Assembly (NCBI GenBank): GCA_937906385.1
Contig: CALCYQ010000001.1
Coordinates: 62,001 to 126,000 of the forward strand
Length of the DNA: 64,000 nt
Direction: 5' to 3'
Origin: an uncultured Candidatus Saccharibacteria bacterium
GTDB taxonomy: Bacteria; Patescibacteriota; Saccharimonadia; Saccharimonadales; Saccharimonadaceae
The position numbers and the translations under genes are program-made. Position 1 is the first letter of the stretch, and the number at the start of each line of letters is the position of its first letter. Positions 42,049 to 49,917 of this stretch are shown here, piece after piece. Below the pieces are notes generated by a model, which saw only the letters and a list, made by a program, of their open reading frames with translations, was not told where the DNA came from and searched no databases.

Positions 42049-42576
42049 ATGGACCCAAGTTTATTAGCATTTATATTGGCTATTCTAATCGCGGCGCCAG
42101 TTTTAGCGCTAATGATTCAGAAAAGTAGTTTTAAGGCCACCAACAATCAAAAAACTATCAAAAAATCGACCTATCACTATTTTGCAAAAAACTACATCAT
42201 GACTCAGCGCGAGTCCGAATTCTTTAAGCAGCTCAACGAAATGCTCGGCAGTAAATGGTATATCATTCCGCAGGTTCATTTATCGGCATTGCTAAACCAT
42301 AAAGTAAAAGGGCAAAACTGGAACGCCGCCTTCAAGCATATTAATGGCAAATCTGTTGATTACGTCTTACTTAGTAAGGAAAATATGAAGCCAGTTTGCG
42401 CTATCGAATTAGACGATTCTACGCACGACCGCACGGATCGTACGGAACGCGATGCAGAAGTTGAACGCATTTTTGCTTCTGCAAAAATCCCTCTTGCTCG
42501 TTTACGCAAGCCCGAAGAAATGTCTCGCCAGGAAATTGTGAATATTATAGCTGAAGCAATCAAAAGAGTTAAATAA
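42049..42576 (+). CDS. DUF2726 protein, predicted PD-(D/E)xK-like fold, membrane anchored
   Basis: The 175 residues have an N-terminal membrane helix (about 4-22) and a DUF2726 domain (about 50-170). The domain includes FFKQLNEMLGSKWYIIPQVHL and KPVCAIELDDSTHDRTDRTE, then AKIPLARLR. The pattern IELDD...H...R.D resembles Vsr/DUF559-type nuclease folds, with Asp and Glu at the expected places. TAAAAT ends six bases before the ATG, giving its own leaderless start 35 bp after res. It may be an accessory of the R-M system, which is inference from position. Confidence 0.8.
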   Translation: MDPSLLAFILAILIAAPVLALMIQKSSFKATNNQKTIKKSTYHYFAKNYIMTQRESEFFKQLNEMLGSKWYIIPQVHLSALLNHKVKGQNWNAAFKHINGKSVDYVLLSKENMKPVCAIELDDSTHDRTDRTERDAEVERIFASAKIPLARLRKPEEMSRQEIVNIIAEAIKRVK

Positions 42577-42608
42577 TTTTTGACAAACCTCATCCACTAG
42601 TTGTACCA

Positions 42609-42621
42609 TTGCATTATGCAA
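42609..42621. promoter_or_regulatory. Palindromic operator over the gntR start codon
   Basis: TTGCATTATGCAA is a perfect palindrome around one central base and contains the ATG at 42616. Flanking TTGTA (42601-42605) and TACAA form outer arms. A TTGACA lies about 20 bp upstream (near 42583). GntR-family regulators usually bind such palindromes to repress themselves. Confidence 0.55.
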
Positions 42622-42987
42622 GTAATACAATTTAAATTCGATAACGAACGGCCAATCTATTTGCAGTTGGTCGAACAGCTTCGGGTGGCCATTGTATCTG
42701 GGGCGTATGCGGCGGGCAGTCGACTCCCGTCCGTACGCGAGCTTGCCGTGATGGCAAAAGTGAACCCCAATACCATGCAAAAGGCCCTGACCGAACTCGA
42801 ATCAGACCGGCTGATTTTTACCGAACGCACAAACGGTAAATTCGTTACGAACGACCAGCGCTTGCTCGACAAAATTAAAACCGAGCTAGCAAGCGACCTG
42901 GTGCAAAAATACACCAGCGACATGGCCAAAATTGGCATTACTTACGCGGATTCTATCAAATATCTAAAACAACTAGGAGGGCAGTAG
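42616..42987 (+). CDS. GntR-family (YtrA-like) transcriptional regulator
   Basis: The 123 residues start at ATG 42616. They have a winged helix-turn-helix typical of GntR: RPIYLQLVEQLRVAIVSGAY, then GSRLPSVRELAVMAKVNPNT and LESDRLIFTERTNGKFV. The C-terminal part is only about 40 residues, as in the YtrA subfamily, which controls adjacent ABC transporters. The next gene is an ABC ATPase starting directly after the stop, and the palindrome over the start suggests autoregulation. No other regulator gene was recognised in the window. Confidence 0.93.
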   Translation: MQVIQFKFDNERPIYLQLVEQLRVAIVSGAYAAGSRLPSVRELAVMAKVNPNTMQKALTELESDRLIFTERTNGKFVTNDQRLLDKIKTELASDLVQKYTSDMAKIGITYADSIKYLKQLGGQ

Positions 42988-43698
42988 ATGGCAGCATTGC
43001 TTGAATGTAAACATCTATGCAAAAGCTTCGACCGGCGTGTCGTGCTAGACGATGTCAATCTCAAAATTGACAAAGGCAAAATTATTGGCCTATTGGGCAA
43101 AAATGGTGCAGGGAAGTCGACATTAATCAAACTTGTGAATGATTTATTGACGATAGATTCCGGCCAAATTCTCTTTAAAGGCAAACCGATTGGCGTAAAT
43201 TCCAAGGCGCACATTTCGTATTTGCCAGAGCGCACTTATCTCGACAAAACGATGACCATTAAGCAGGCATTCAAAATGTTTAGTGAGTTTTATGCGGACT
43301 TCGACCTTGAACGCGCGCACGCTCTACTTGCGGATCTCGACCTCGACGAGGGTATGAAAATCGCCAAAATGAGCAAAGGTATGCAGGAAAAATTGCAGCT
43401 GATTCTCGTCATGTCGCGCGACGCAGATTTGTATATTTTAGACGAGCCGCTCGGCGGTGTCGATCCAGCCACGCGCGACCATATCCTCGACACAATTTTG
43501 TCCAACTTCAAAGAAGGTTCGAGCGTAATAATTTCCACGCATCTCATTTCCGACGTGGAACGCATTTTGGACGACGTGATTTTTATCGACAAAGGCCAAA
43601 TCGTTTTAACTGGTTCGGCTGACAAACTGCGCGCTAAACACAAAGCATCCATTAATGATATTTTTAGGAGTATGTTCTATGCTAAGAAAACTCATTAA
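42988..43698 (+). CDS. ABC transporter ATP-binding protein
   Basis: The 236-residue ATPase has Walker A GLLGKNGAGKST, signature MSKGMQEKLQLIL (instead of LSGGQ, as in many YtrB/CcmA-like ATPases), Walker B LYILDEPLGGVDP and switch histidine VIISTHL. It is the energy subunit for the membrane protein encoded next, which overlaps it by 20 bases. Together with the GntR regulator this is a YtrA-YtrB-like unit, in other bacteria linked to cell-envelope stress. Confidence 0.93.
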   Translation: MAALLECKHLCKSFDRRVVLDDVNLKIDKGKIIGLLGKNGAGKSTLIKLVNDLLTIDSGQILFKGKPIGVNSKAHISYLPERTYLDKTMTIKQAFKMFSEFYADFDLERAHALLADLDLDEGMKIAKMSKGMQEKLQLILVMSRDADLYILDEPLGGVDPATRDHILDTILSNFKEGSSVIISTHLISDVERILDDVIFIDKGQIVLTGSADKLRAKHKASINDIFRSMFYAKKTH

Positions 43699-44458
43699 AT
43701 ACGACCTCTTATGGATGAATCGTACACTTATTATCTTTTATATCATTACGTTTGTCTTTGCGATTCTTATGCGTCTCGGCGAGAATCTTACCGATTCCGT
43801 CATTGGTAGTCTTCTGCGTCACATCTTGCCAGGTTTCGTAATTGGTGCCATGATTAACGTTATTATAAATGCCGCTATTCGTATTTGGGTGCGTTTCCGT
43901 CAAAATTGCTACAAAGATGAAGCATATCTCACTCATACGCTGCCAATTACTCGCGCTCAACTTTATGATAGCAAGGTTATTGCTGCGCTCATTTCAACTG
44001 TCATTGCGGTTGCTGTTGTTATTACGTGTTTCTTTATTGCCTTCTGGAATAATGATATGTATGAATATTTTTGCTCTCTTGTTGAAAATGCTGATATGGG
44101 CTTCATCATTGGCGGCATTCTCGTTACGGCTTTGCTCGAAATAATTTACGTTATTGCGGTTGGTCTTTTCGGTCTAGTTGTCGGCCATCGTCGTAATAAT
44201 AATCGAGTATTATATTCCGTCGTCATTGGCATGATTCTTTACTTCACCTTACAAGCAATTCTGCTTGCCGTCATTTATTGCATCGGGTTCTTCGATGATG
44301 GCATCAAAGCTATGTTTGAGAGTAGCCCAGAAAATGCCATCAGCCTCGATAACTATCGCACGCTCATTGTTTCGGCTGATACTGCCTATCTTGTTCTTAA
44401 TGTTTGCCTCTATGCGCTCGGTAAACATTACTTCGAAAAAGGCGTCAACGTCGATTAA
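43679..44458 (+). CDS. ABC transporter permease
   Basis: The 259 residues start at ATG 43679, eight bases after AGGAG inside the ATPase gene. About six membrane helices are visible, with MLRKLIKYDLLWMNRTLIIF at the start and the phrase AYLTHTLPITRAQLYDSKVI in the first loop, which is characteristic of ABC-2 type permeases. It pairs with the preceding ATPase; the substrate is unknown. Confidence 0.88.
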   Translation: MLRKLIKYDLLWMNRTLIIFYIITFVFAILMRLGENLTDSVIGSLLRHILPGFVIGAMINVIINAAIRIWVRFRQNCYKDEAYLTHTLPITRAQLYDSKVIAALISTVIAVAVVITCFFIAFWNNDMYEYFCSLVENADMGFIIGGILVTALLEIIYVIAVGLFGLVVGHRRNNNRVLYSVVIGMILYFTLQAILLAVIYCIGFFDDGIKAMFESSPENAISLDNYRTLIVSADTAYLVLNVCLYALGKHYFEKGVNVD

Positions 44459-44519
44459 CGATTTGCCACCCACTCCACTTAGCTGTTAAAATATATCTAA
44501 CAACTAAGTGGAGTATTTA

Positions 44520-45068
44520 ATGTCTAAGAATTTATCCGGCACCAAAACCGAAGCCAATTTGAACGCCGCTTTTTCTGGCGAATCTCAGGCTCGTGTCAAA
44601 TACCAGTTCTTTGCCAGCAAAGCTAAGAAAGAGGGCTACGAGCAAATCGCTGAAATCTTCCAAGAGACCAGCGACAACGAAAAAGAGCATGCCAAAATGT
44701 GGTATAAGGCTCTTCATGAAGACAACTCCGTGCCTGATACTATTTCCAATTTGAAAGAGGCCATCGCCGGCGAGGAATACGAAGAGACTGAAATGTACGT
44801 TAAATTCGCCGCTGAAGCTCGCGAAGAAGGCTTCGAAGAAATCGCCAGGCTCTTTGAAGAAGTTGGCAAGATTGAAGCCGAGCATGAAAAGCGCTATCGC
44901 AAGCTCCTCGAAAATATCGAGAAGGGCATGGTCTTCAAGTCCGACGGTGTCACTGTCTGGAAATGTCGCAACTGTGGCTATATCCACATCGGCGAAAAGG
45001 CACCAGAGAAGTGCCCAGTCTGCTTCCATCCACAGAGCTACTTTGAAATTCGCGCCGAGAATTATTAA
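44520..45068 (+). CDS. Rubrerythrin
   Basis: The 182 residues start at ATG 44520 behind GTGGAG. A ferritin-like four-helix domain carries the diiron ligands in AFSGESQAR, ETSDNEKEHA and KIEAEHEKRYR. A C-terminal rubredoxin domain follows with CRNCGYIHIGEKAPEKCPVC. Rubrerythrin reduces hydrogen peroxide in anaerobes and microaerophiles, using electrons from rubredoxin-like partners. Length and motifs are normal. Confidence 0.97.
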   Translation: MSKNLSGTKTEANLNAAFSGESQARVKYQFFASKAKKEGYEQIAEIFQETSDNEKEHAKMWYKALHEDNSVPDTISNLKEAIAGEEYEETEMYVKFAAEAREEGFEEIARLFEEVGKIEAEHEKRYRKLLENIEKGMVFKSDGVTVWKCRNCGYIHIGEKAPEKCPVCFHPQSYFEIRAENY

Positions 45069-45073
45069 TTATC

Positions 45074-45823
45074 ATGGCCGGTTTGTCTCAGTACAAGCGG
45101 CGCCGCGTCACGGCCGTCATTGTGGCGGCCGGACTTTTTGCTCTTTTCCTAATTTTCAATCCGGCCGCCTATCAATACATTTCGCCGGACGGTGGCGCCC
45201 TCATCGACAACGTCGCAAATGTCCAAAGCAAAGACCAAACCAAGCCCGACTCCATGAAGGCCTATGATGTTCTAAACGCCCTCGCCGTCCGCGCAAAAGA
45301 CACCAGCCAAAAATACTATCGCAAGCAATTTTACGACAGCTGGGGCCTCACCGCTTCTGGCTGCAACACCCGCGAAGCCATCCTTACCCGCGATCTTACC
45401 GACAAAGTCATGAAGGGTTGCAAAGTGCAATCCGGTACGTTGAGCGACCCGTATACTGGTAAAACTATCAACTTCGTGCGCGGAGAAGACACCTCCGGCG
45501 CCGTCCAAATCGATCATGTCGTCGCGCTCAGTAACGCTTGGGCCACTGGCGCTTACGCTTTTGATGCCGATACGCGTTATCAAATCAGCCAAGATCCACT
45601 CAATCTTCTCGCCGTAGACGGCCCAGCCAATCAAGAAAAACTCGACCAAGATGCCTCCACCTGGTTACCCAGTAATCAAGCTTTCCGCTGCCAATACGTC
45701 GCCCGCCAAATCTCCGTTAAATATAAATATCAGCTTTGGGTGACGCCGGCCGAAAAAGTCGCCATGCAAAAAGTTCTCACTTTCTGCCCTAACGAGCCTA
45801 CTGTAGGACTAGAAAATCCGTAA
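45074..45823 (+). CDS. Secreted HNH endonuclease (DUF1524/GmrSD C-terminal-like)
   Basis: The 249 residues have an N-terminal signal anchor (about 12-30) and an HNH nuclease domain (about 90-235). The domain shows CNTREAILTRDLTDKVM, then VQIDHVVALSNAWATGAYAF and DPLNLLAVDGPANQEKLDQD, the DHVVAL and N residues forming the beta-beta-alpha metal site. Related secreted proteins occur widely in Actinobacteria. An outside nuclease could supply nucleotides or cut DNA for uptake, which fits an organism that probably lacks nucleotide synthesis (inference). Its 3' end converges on and overlaps rnhB-yraN by 26 bases. Confidence 0.88.
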   Translation: MAGLSQYKRRRVTAVIVAAGLFALFLIFNPAAYQYISPDGGALIDNVANVQSKDQTKPDSMKAYDVLNALAVRAKDTSQKYYRKQFYDSWGLTASGCNTREAILTRDLTDKVMKGCKVQSGTLSDPYTGKTINFVRGEDTSGAVQIDHVVALSNAWATGAYAFDADTRYQISQDPLNLLAVDGPANQEKLDQDASTWLPSNQAFRCQYVARQISVKYKYQLWVTPAEKVAMQKVLTFCPNEPTVGLENP

Positions 45824-46775
45824 CCTGGTAATTGTCGCCGGACACTTCCGCCGCCGCCAGAATCGCCGCGCCGCCCCCATTTTTGGCAAGGTACATTTCC
45901 GCCGCAAAGCGCATTTTTTCGAGCTTTTTCTTATCAATCGCGTCTAGGCCACCGCCAGCGCGGCGGTATTTTACTTCCGTAAAACACAGCACACCATTAA
46001 ACCGCGAAATTACATCGATTTCGCAATACTTATTCTTCCAATTGCGCGCCACAATCTCGTGGCCCGATTCGCGTAGATAATCGCACACCGCGCTCTCGCC
46101 GCGGTCGCCCTTCTCACGTGTGCTACCCACGTAAGCCGCAATCGGTTTGAAACTTTTGCGGTGCTCCGGACACGGTCCCAACTTTTCTAGCGCCGCCTTG
46201 TGTGCTGCCGTGCCGTAGCCGACATGTTTTTCGAAACCATAGCCCGGATATTTCTCGGCCAATTTATACATATATTCATCCCGCGCCACCTTCGCCACAA
46301 TCGAGGCCGCCGACACTTCCGGCACCAGTAAATCTGCCTTCTTCAGCACCTGCACATGGCCGGCCAGCGGGGTATCGCGCAAAAAATTCATCGTGCCATC
46401 AATCACAATTTCATGAAATGGCACTTTTATTTGTTTCGCGGCCGCGCGCGCTGCTTTACAGAGCGCTTTCGAGAGACCAATCCGGTCTAATTCTTCAGCT
46501 GAAACCCAGCCCAAGCCCACCGCGGCCTTTTCGCGAATCACCGGCGCCAACGCTTCGCGCTTTTTCGGCGTCAATTTCTTTGAATCAGTTAATCCTTCAA
46601 TCTGCGCATCGCCCAGCACGCACGCGCCCACAACAAGAGGCCCCGCCCAGGGGCCTCTGCCAACTTCATCTATTCCTAAGATTGCCAAATTAGGCTTCTG
46701 CCTTTTCTTCGGCGGCAGCTTCTTCGGCTGGGGCCTCTTCGGCTTCTTCCTCTTCTGGAAGCGCGTTGACGGCAT
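45798..46775 (-). CDS. rnhB: RNase HII fused to a YraN/UPF0102 nuclease-like domain
   Basis: Up to 325 residues. The N-terminal domain is RNase HII, which removes ribonucleotides from DNA: ILGIDEVGRGPWAGPLVVGA, LTDSKKL, ASIVAKVARDEYM. The C-terminal about 110 residues are a YraN (UPF0102) domain with EKGDRGESAVCDYLRE, NKYCEIDVIS and FTEVKYR, a PD-(D/E)xK-like fold. These are usually separate neighbouring genes. The annotated ATG at 46775 adds 29 very basic residues read from the alternate frame of the rplS tail. A TTG at 46688, one base after the rplS stop, is an equally good start. Confidence 0.92.
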   Translation of the reverse strand: MPSTRFQKRKKPKRPQPKKLPPKKRQKPNLAILGIDEVGRGPWAGPLVVGACVLGDAQIEGLTDSKKLTPKKREALAPVIREKAAVGLGWVSAEELDRIGLSKALCKAARAAAKQIKVPFHEIVIDGTMNFLRDTPLAGHVQVLKKADLLVPEVSAASIVAKVARDEYMYKLAEKYPGYGFEKHVGYGTAAHKAALEKLGPCPEHRKSFKPIAAYVGSTREKGDRGESAVCDYLRESGHEIVARNWKNKYCEIDVISRFNGVLCFTEVKYRRAGGGLDAIDKKKLEKMRFAAEMYLAKNGGGAAILAAAEVSGDNYQVTDFLVLQ

Positions 46776-47133
46776 GGCGATCGAAATCTTTTTGCGTCAA
46801 ACGAGCGGACTTACCAGAGCGTTCGCGGAGGTAGCGCAAATTATTGCGACGAACCTTACCGCGGCGGACAATCTCAACTTTTTCTACGAGTGGGCTATGC
46901 ATAAGGAAGCTCTTCTCCACGCCAACGCCAGAGGTGACCTTGCGGACAACGATGCGCTCAGTATGGGAATTTTTGCGGTCAACGCGAATCACGGTACCTT
47001 CAAAAACCTGAATACGGAACTTATCACCTTCCTTAATCTTTTGCGAAACACGCACGGTGTCGCCCGAACGCACGTCGATGACGGCTTTCTTCTTTTGGGC
47101 ATCTCCCACCTTCTTCAATAACTCAAACGACAT
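46690..47133 (-). CDS. rplS: 50S ribosomal protein L19 (bL19)
   Basis: I use ATG 47133 (MSFELLKKVGDAQKKKAVID); an upstream ATG at 47166 overlaps a TATGCTAAAAT promoter-like box and is unlikely. The bL19 core is clear: DVRSGDTVRVSQKIKEGDK, FEGTVIRV, GVGVEKSFLMHSPLVEKVEI and RRNNLRYLRERSGKSAR. A 25-residue acidic tail (EEEEAEEAPAEEAAAEEKAEA region) is unusual for the family and overlaps the coding start of the RNase HII gene. Confidence 0.95.
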   Translation of the reverse strand: MSFELLKKVGDAQKKKAVIDVRSGDTVRVSQKIKEGDKFRIQVFEGTVIRVDRKNSHTERIVVRKVTSGVGVEKSFLMHSPLVEKVEIVRRGKVRRNNLRYLRERSGKSARLTQKDFDRHAVNALPEEEEAEEAPAEEAAAEEKAEA

Positions 47134-47291
47134 ATTTTTACCTTTTATATTTAAAACTTGACTCATTTTAGCATATTTTTGTCCCTTTGAAAAGGGGTAT
47201 AAGGTTTAAAAACCGCGGATAAACTCAAAAATTTCCCGCGATTACACCCGGTCATGTCTAAAATATAGCATAAGCGCGTTAAAAAGTCGAG
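47134..47291 (-). promoter_or_regulatory. Promoter and hairpin leader of rplS
   Basis: Minus-strand TCGACT (47286-47291) and TATATT (47263-47268) with 17 bp spacing start a leader of about 120 nt. It contains a CGCGG/CCGCG stem followed by GTTTTT (attenuator-like) and a perfect CCCTTT-TC-AAAGGG hairpin. A second box TATGCTAAAAT lies about 40 bases before the start codon. Confidence 0.5.
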
Positions 47292-47300
47292 GGAAGGGCG

Positions 47301-48911
47301 CTAAATTACGCGGCCAATTTCTTCAATTACCGTCTCGCCGCGCAGCGCCGCGAGAATACCTTTTTGTTCCAAAGTAATCAAACCTTCCGCCTTCGCGGTC
47401 TTCTCGATCTCGTTCGTATTTGCGTCAGCCACATCGCCGCGGATGAACTTCTGAATCGGCTCCGTGACGGTCAATTGCTCCATAATTCCCATACGGCCAG
47501 AGAAACCAAACGGATATTCTTCGGACGGCACCGCCTTGTAGAGTGTAATGTCATCCAAATTGAAATCATGCTTTACACCTTCGAGCGCCTTCTTGATGTA
47601 GCGCACGGTGGCATCGTCCGGTTTATACGGCTCCTTATTGTCTGCCAAGCGGCGCACCAAGCGCTGTGCAATCAAAAGGCGAATTGAGGACGAGAAAATC
47701 GGATTCACGCCGATGAGGTCAATCATACGCGAGAACGCTGCCGAAGTGGAGTTGGCGTGGAAGGACGACAACACCAAGTGGCCGGTAATCGAGGCCTGAA
47801 TCGCCGTACGAGCGGTATCTTGGTCGCGAATCTCACCCACCATCACGACGTCTGGGTCGAGACGCAAAACAGAACGCAAACCTTCCGCGAACGAGCCACC
47901 TTCGCCAGTCGCAATCGGAATCTGCGAAATGCCCGTGAGACCATACTCAATTGGATCCTCAAGGGTAATAATCTTGCGATCGGTCGTGTTCAAAGCATTA
48001 ATAATCGAATACAGAGTGGTAGATTTACCAGAACCCGTCGGACCAACCATCAATAGAAGGCCACGCGGGTGGGAAATCATCTCGTCAATCGTGGCGCGTT
48101 CTTCCTTGGTAATGCCGAGCAGATCGAGGTTCAACAAACTTTCATCGAAGTTAAAGAGACGAAGCACAGCGTCTTGGCCATACATGGTTGGCACCATCTC
48201 GACACGGATGTTTAGTAGGTGCGTTGCGCCGTCGCGGGTGATGTCTTTCTGCATGTGGCCAGACTGCGGCTTGGTGCTCGCAATGGACACACTGGCGCGG
48301 GAGCTGAGCTCGCCCATGAAAATACGGTAGCGATCGCGGCTAATTTCGGCCACTGGGTGCAGAATACCATCCACGCGCATGCGGATGCGAATCGCGCTGC
48401 GCAAGTTCTCGATGTGAATATCCGATGCGCCGAGCTTATCTGCCTGGTCGAGCAAGTAGTCGAACACTTTTTCGGTCGAAACCGAATCCAAAGTCTGCGA
48501 CACCGACGCCAGCGTCTCGCTATCGCCTTCTTTTGCGATTTCGATATCGTCATAATGCACTTGTTGTGGTGGATCATGGCGCAACATGAACACCTGGTAA
48601 GCAGAATTAGAAATCAAATAAAACTCAATGCGCAAACCCGCATCGTTGTACTCCTGCGTCATCTTTTCGATGGTGTGGCGCGGCGTCTGGCTGGTGACCA
48701 TAAACTGATACGGTATGCCTTCCTCGCCTTTTTGGAGCGGAATGATAAATTCTTTGTGCATCTGGTCCTTTTCGAGGACGTTGCGCACCAGCGGGATATC
48801 TTTTTCGAAATCACGCGTATCGAGATAGATTAAGCCCAAAATCCGGGCGCGGCGAGCGGTCGCTTCCTCTTCATTCTGCCTACGCTTGTTCTGGACCTCA
48901 TTCTCATTCAT
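47301..48911 (-). CDS. Type IV pilus/type II secretion assembly ATPase (PilB/GspE family)
   Basis: The 536 residues include the N-terminal domain, Walker A LMVGPTGSGKSTT, Asp box ITLEDPIEYGLTGISQIP, Walker B LRLDPDVVMVGEIRD and His box GHLVLSSFHANS. These identify the extension motor of type IV pili. The tetracysteine zinc site of many PilB proteins is absent, as is common in this lineage. A TACAAT box ends six bases before the ATG, with 14 bp to the divergent trmH start. A pilin-like gene lies at 52069. Confidence 0.95.
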   Translation of the reverse strand: MNENEVQNKRRQNEEEATARRARILGLIYLDTRDFEKDIPLVRNVLEKDQMHKEFIIPLQKGEEGIPYQFMVTSQTPRHTIEKMTQEYNDAGLRIEFYLISNSAYQVFMLRHDPPQQVHYDDIEIAKEGDSETLASVSQTLDSVSTEKVFDYLLDQADKLGASDIHIENLRSAIRIRMRVDGILHPVAEISRDRYRIFMGELSSRASVSIASTKPQSGHMQKDITRDGATHLLNIRVEMVPTMYGQDAVLRLFNFDESLLNLDLLGITKEERATIDEMISHPRGLLLMVGPTGSGKSTTLYSIINALNTTDRKIITLEDPIEYGLTGISQIPIATGEGGSFAEGLRSVLRLDPDVVMVGEIRDQDTARTAIQASITGHLVLSSFHANSTSAAFSRMIDLIGVNPIFSSSIRLLIAQRLVRRLADNKEPYKPDDATVRYIKKALEGVKHDFNLDDITLYKAVPSEEYPFGFSGRMGIMEQLTVTEPIQKFIRGDVADANTNEIEKTAKAEGLITLEQKGILAALRGETVIEEIGRVI

Positions 48912-48925
48912 AATTGTATTGTATC

Positions 48926-49450
48926 ATGAAAACGCTCGTGGTTATTCTAGATAATATTCGCTCCACCTATAATGTGGGCGCGATTTTTCGTACTTGCGAA
49001 GGTCTCGGCGTAAATGAGGTGATTATCACCGGCTACACGCCATTTTATGACAAAGGCCTTCCACACGAGCAGGCCAAACTCCGTAAGCAAATCCACAAAA
49101 CCGCCCTCGGCGCCGAAGATATCGTGCCGTGGCGCCGAATCAACAACTTAGAAGATGCCATCGCCGAGTGCCGCGCGAATAATCTGACCATCACCGCGCT
49201 CGAGCAGGGCGACGACTCGCTTAACCTCGCTGAGCCGCAAACACTTACTGAAGATACCGCCTTGATTTTGGGCGAGGAGGTGCACGGCATTCAGCCTGAG
49301 ATTTTGCAAACTTGCGACCGCCTTCTCGAGATCCCGATGTGCGGCCAAAAAGAATCCTTCAACGTTTCCGTTGCGGGCGCCATCGCCATCTGGGAACTTA
49401 GGAAGAATGACCTGAACGAAACAACATCACGTCTACGTAGGCAAAGATAA
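48926..49450 (+). CDS. TrmH/SpoU-family RNA 2'-O-methyltransferase
   Basis: The 174 residues start at ATG 48926. All three SPOUT motifs are present: DNIRSTYNVGAIFRTCEG, ALILGEEVHGI, and IPMCGQKESFNVSVAGAIAIWE. The enzyme should methylate a ribose in tRNA or rRNA; the small size suits the TrmH/TrmL group, but the target base cannot be named. Its 3' end overlaps the converging membrane-protein gene by 53 bases. Confidence 0.93.
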   Translation: MKTLVVILDNIRSTYNVGAIFRTCEGLGVNEVIITGYTPFYDKGLPHEQAKLRKQIHKTALGAEDIVPWRRINNLEDAIAECRANNLTITALEQGDDSLNLAEPQTLTEDTALILGEEVHGIQPEILQTCDRLLEIPMCGQKESFNVSVAGAIAIWELRKNDLNETTSRLRRQR

Positions 49451-49856
49451 CACCTACCACCATTAGAATTCCGCGAATTCCTTCAATCCAGTTTGCTACG
49501 TCGCGCGCGGTATTGTCGAAGCTAAAGAGATTTGCTAGTGGATCGGCCACGAGGACGGTCAAGAGCAGGGCAAACACAATCGCCTCAATCACGCGCAGTG
49601 CACCAAACAGGCCGCTTTTGCCGGCGCGAATGTAAATTATTAGTGGCATCACAAATACAAAAAATATATAAAGTCCAAGCTGTGCCCACCACTCGTCAAT
49701 CGCCGGAATCCATTGGTGGATGGCACCGGCAAATTGCAAGCCGAAGGCTTCGTAGACCGAAACGCCAGCAATCATCGCCAAAAACGGCACGCCCACATGA
49801 TGGCGCACGAGCAAGAACAGTAACAATAATGCCGCGAGCACGACTGCTAAAATCAT
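49398..49856 (-). CDS. Membrane protein, unknown function
   Basis: The 152 residues consist almost wholly of four or five hydrophobic helices, with RVIEAIVFALLLTVLVADPL in the second half. The arrangement recalls CvpA-like proteins, but no firm motif is present. A TAAAAT box and AGGAGGT precede the start. It lies downstream of the rimK terminator, so it has its own transcript. Confidence 0.65.
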   Translation of the reverse strand: MILAVVLAALLLLFLLVRHHVGVPFLAMIAGVSVYEAFGLQFAGAIHQWIPAIDEWWAQLGLYIFFVFVMPLIIYIRAGKSGLFGALRVIEAIVFALLLTVLVADPLANLFSFDNTARDVANWIEGIRGILMVVGVIFAYVDVMLFRSGHSS

Positions 49857-49873
49857 ACCTCCTATTTTAGCAC

Positions 49874-49904
49874 AAAAAGGTAGTGCTTTTTACGGCACTA
49901 CCTT
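49874..49904 (-). terminator. Intrinsic terminator of the rimK operon
   Basis: On the minus strand AAGGTAGTGC and GCACTACCTT form a perfect 10-bp stem (49895-49904 with 49877-49886) followed by TTT. Confidence 0.85.
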
Positions 49905-49917
49905 CGGAATTTCTTTT

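Noticed and set aside
46689..46775. The 29 basic residues before RNase HII as a functional domain
   Set aside because: They are the alternate-frame reading of the acidic rplS tail (GAA/GAG-rich), so basic composition is automatic; a TTG start at 46688 avoids them.
47166..47199. ATG at 47166 as the rplS start
   Set aside because: It lies inside a TATGCTAAAAT promoter-like box without a ribosome-binding site, while the ATG at 47133 has AAAGG at good distance and gives the normal bL19 N-terminus.
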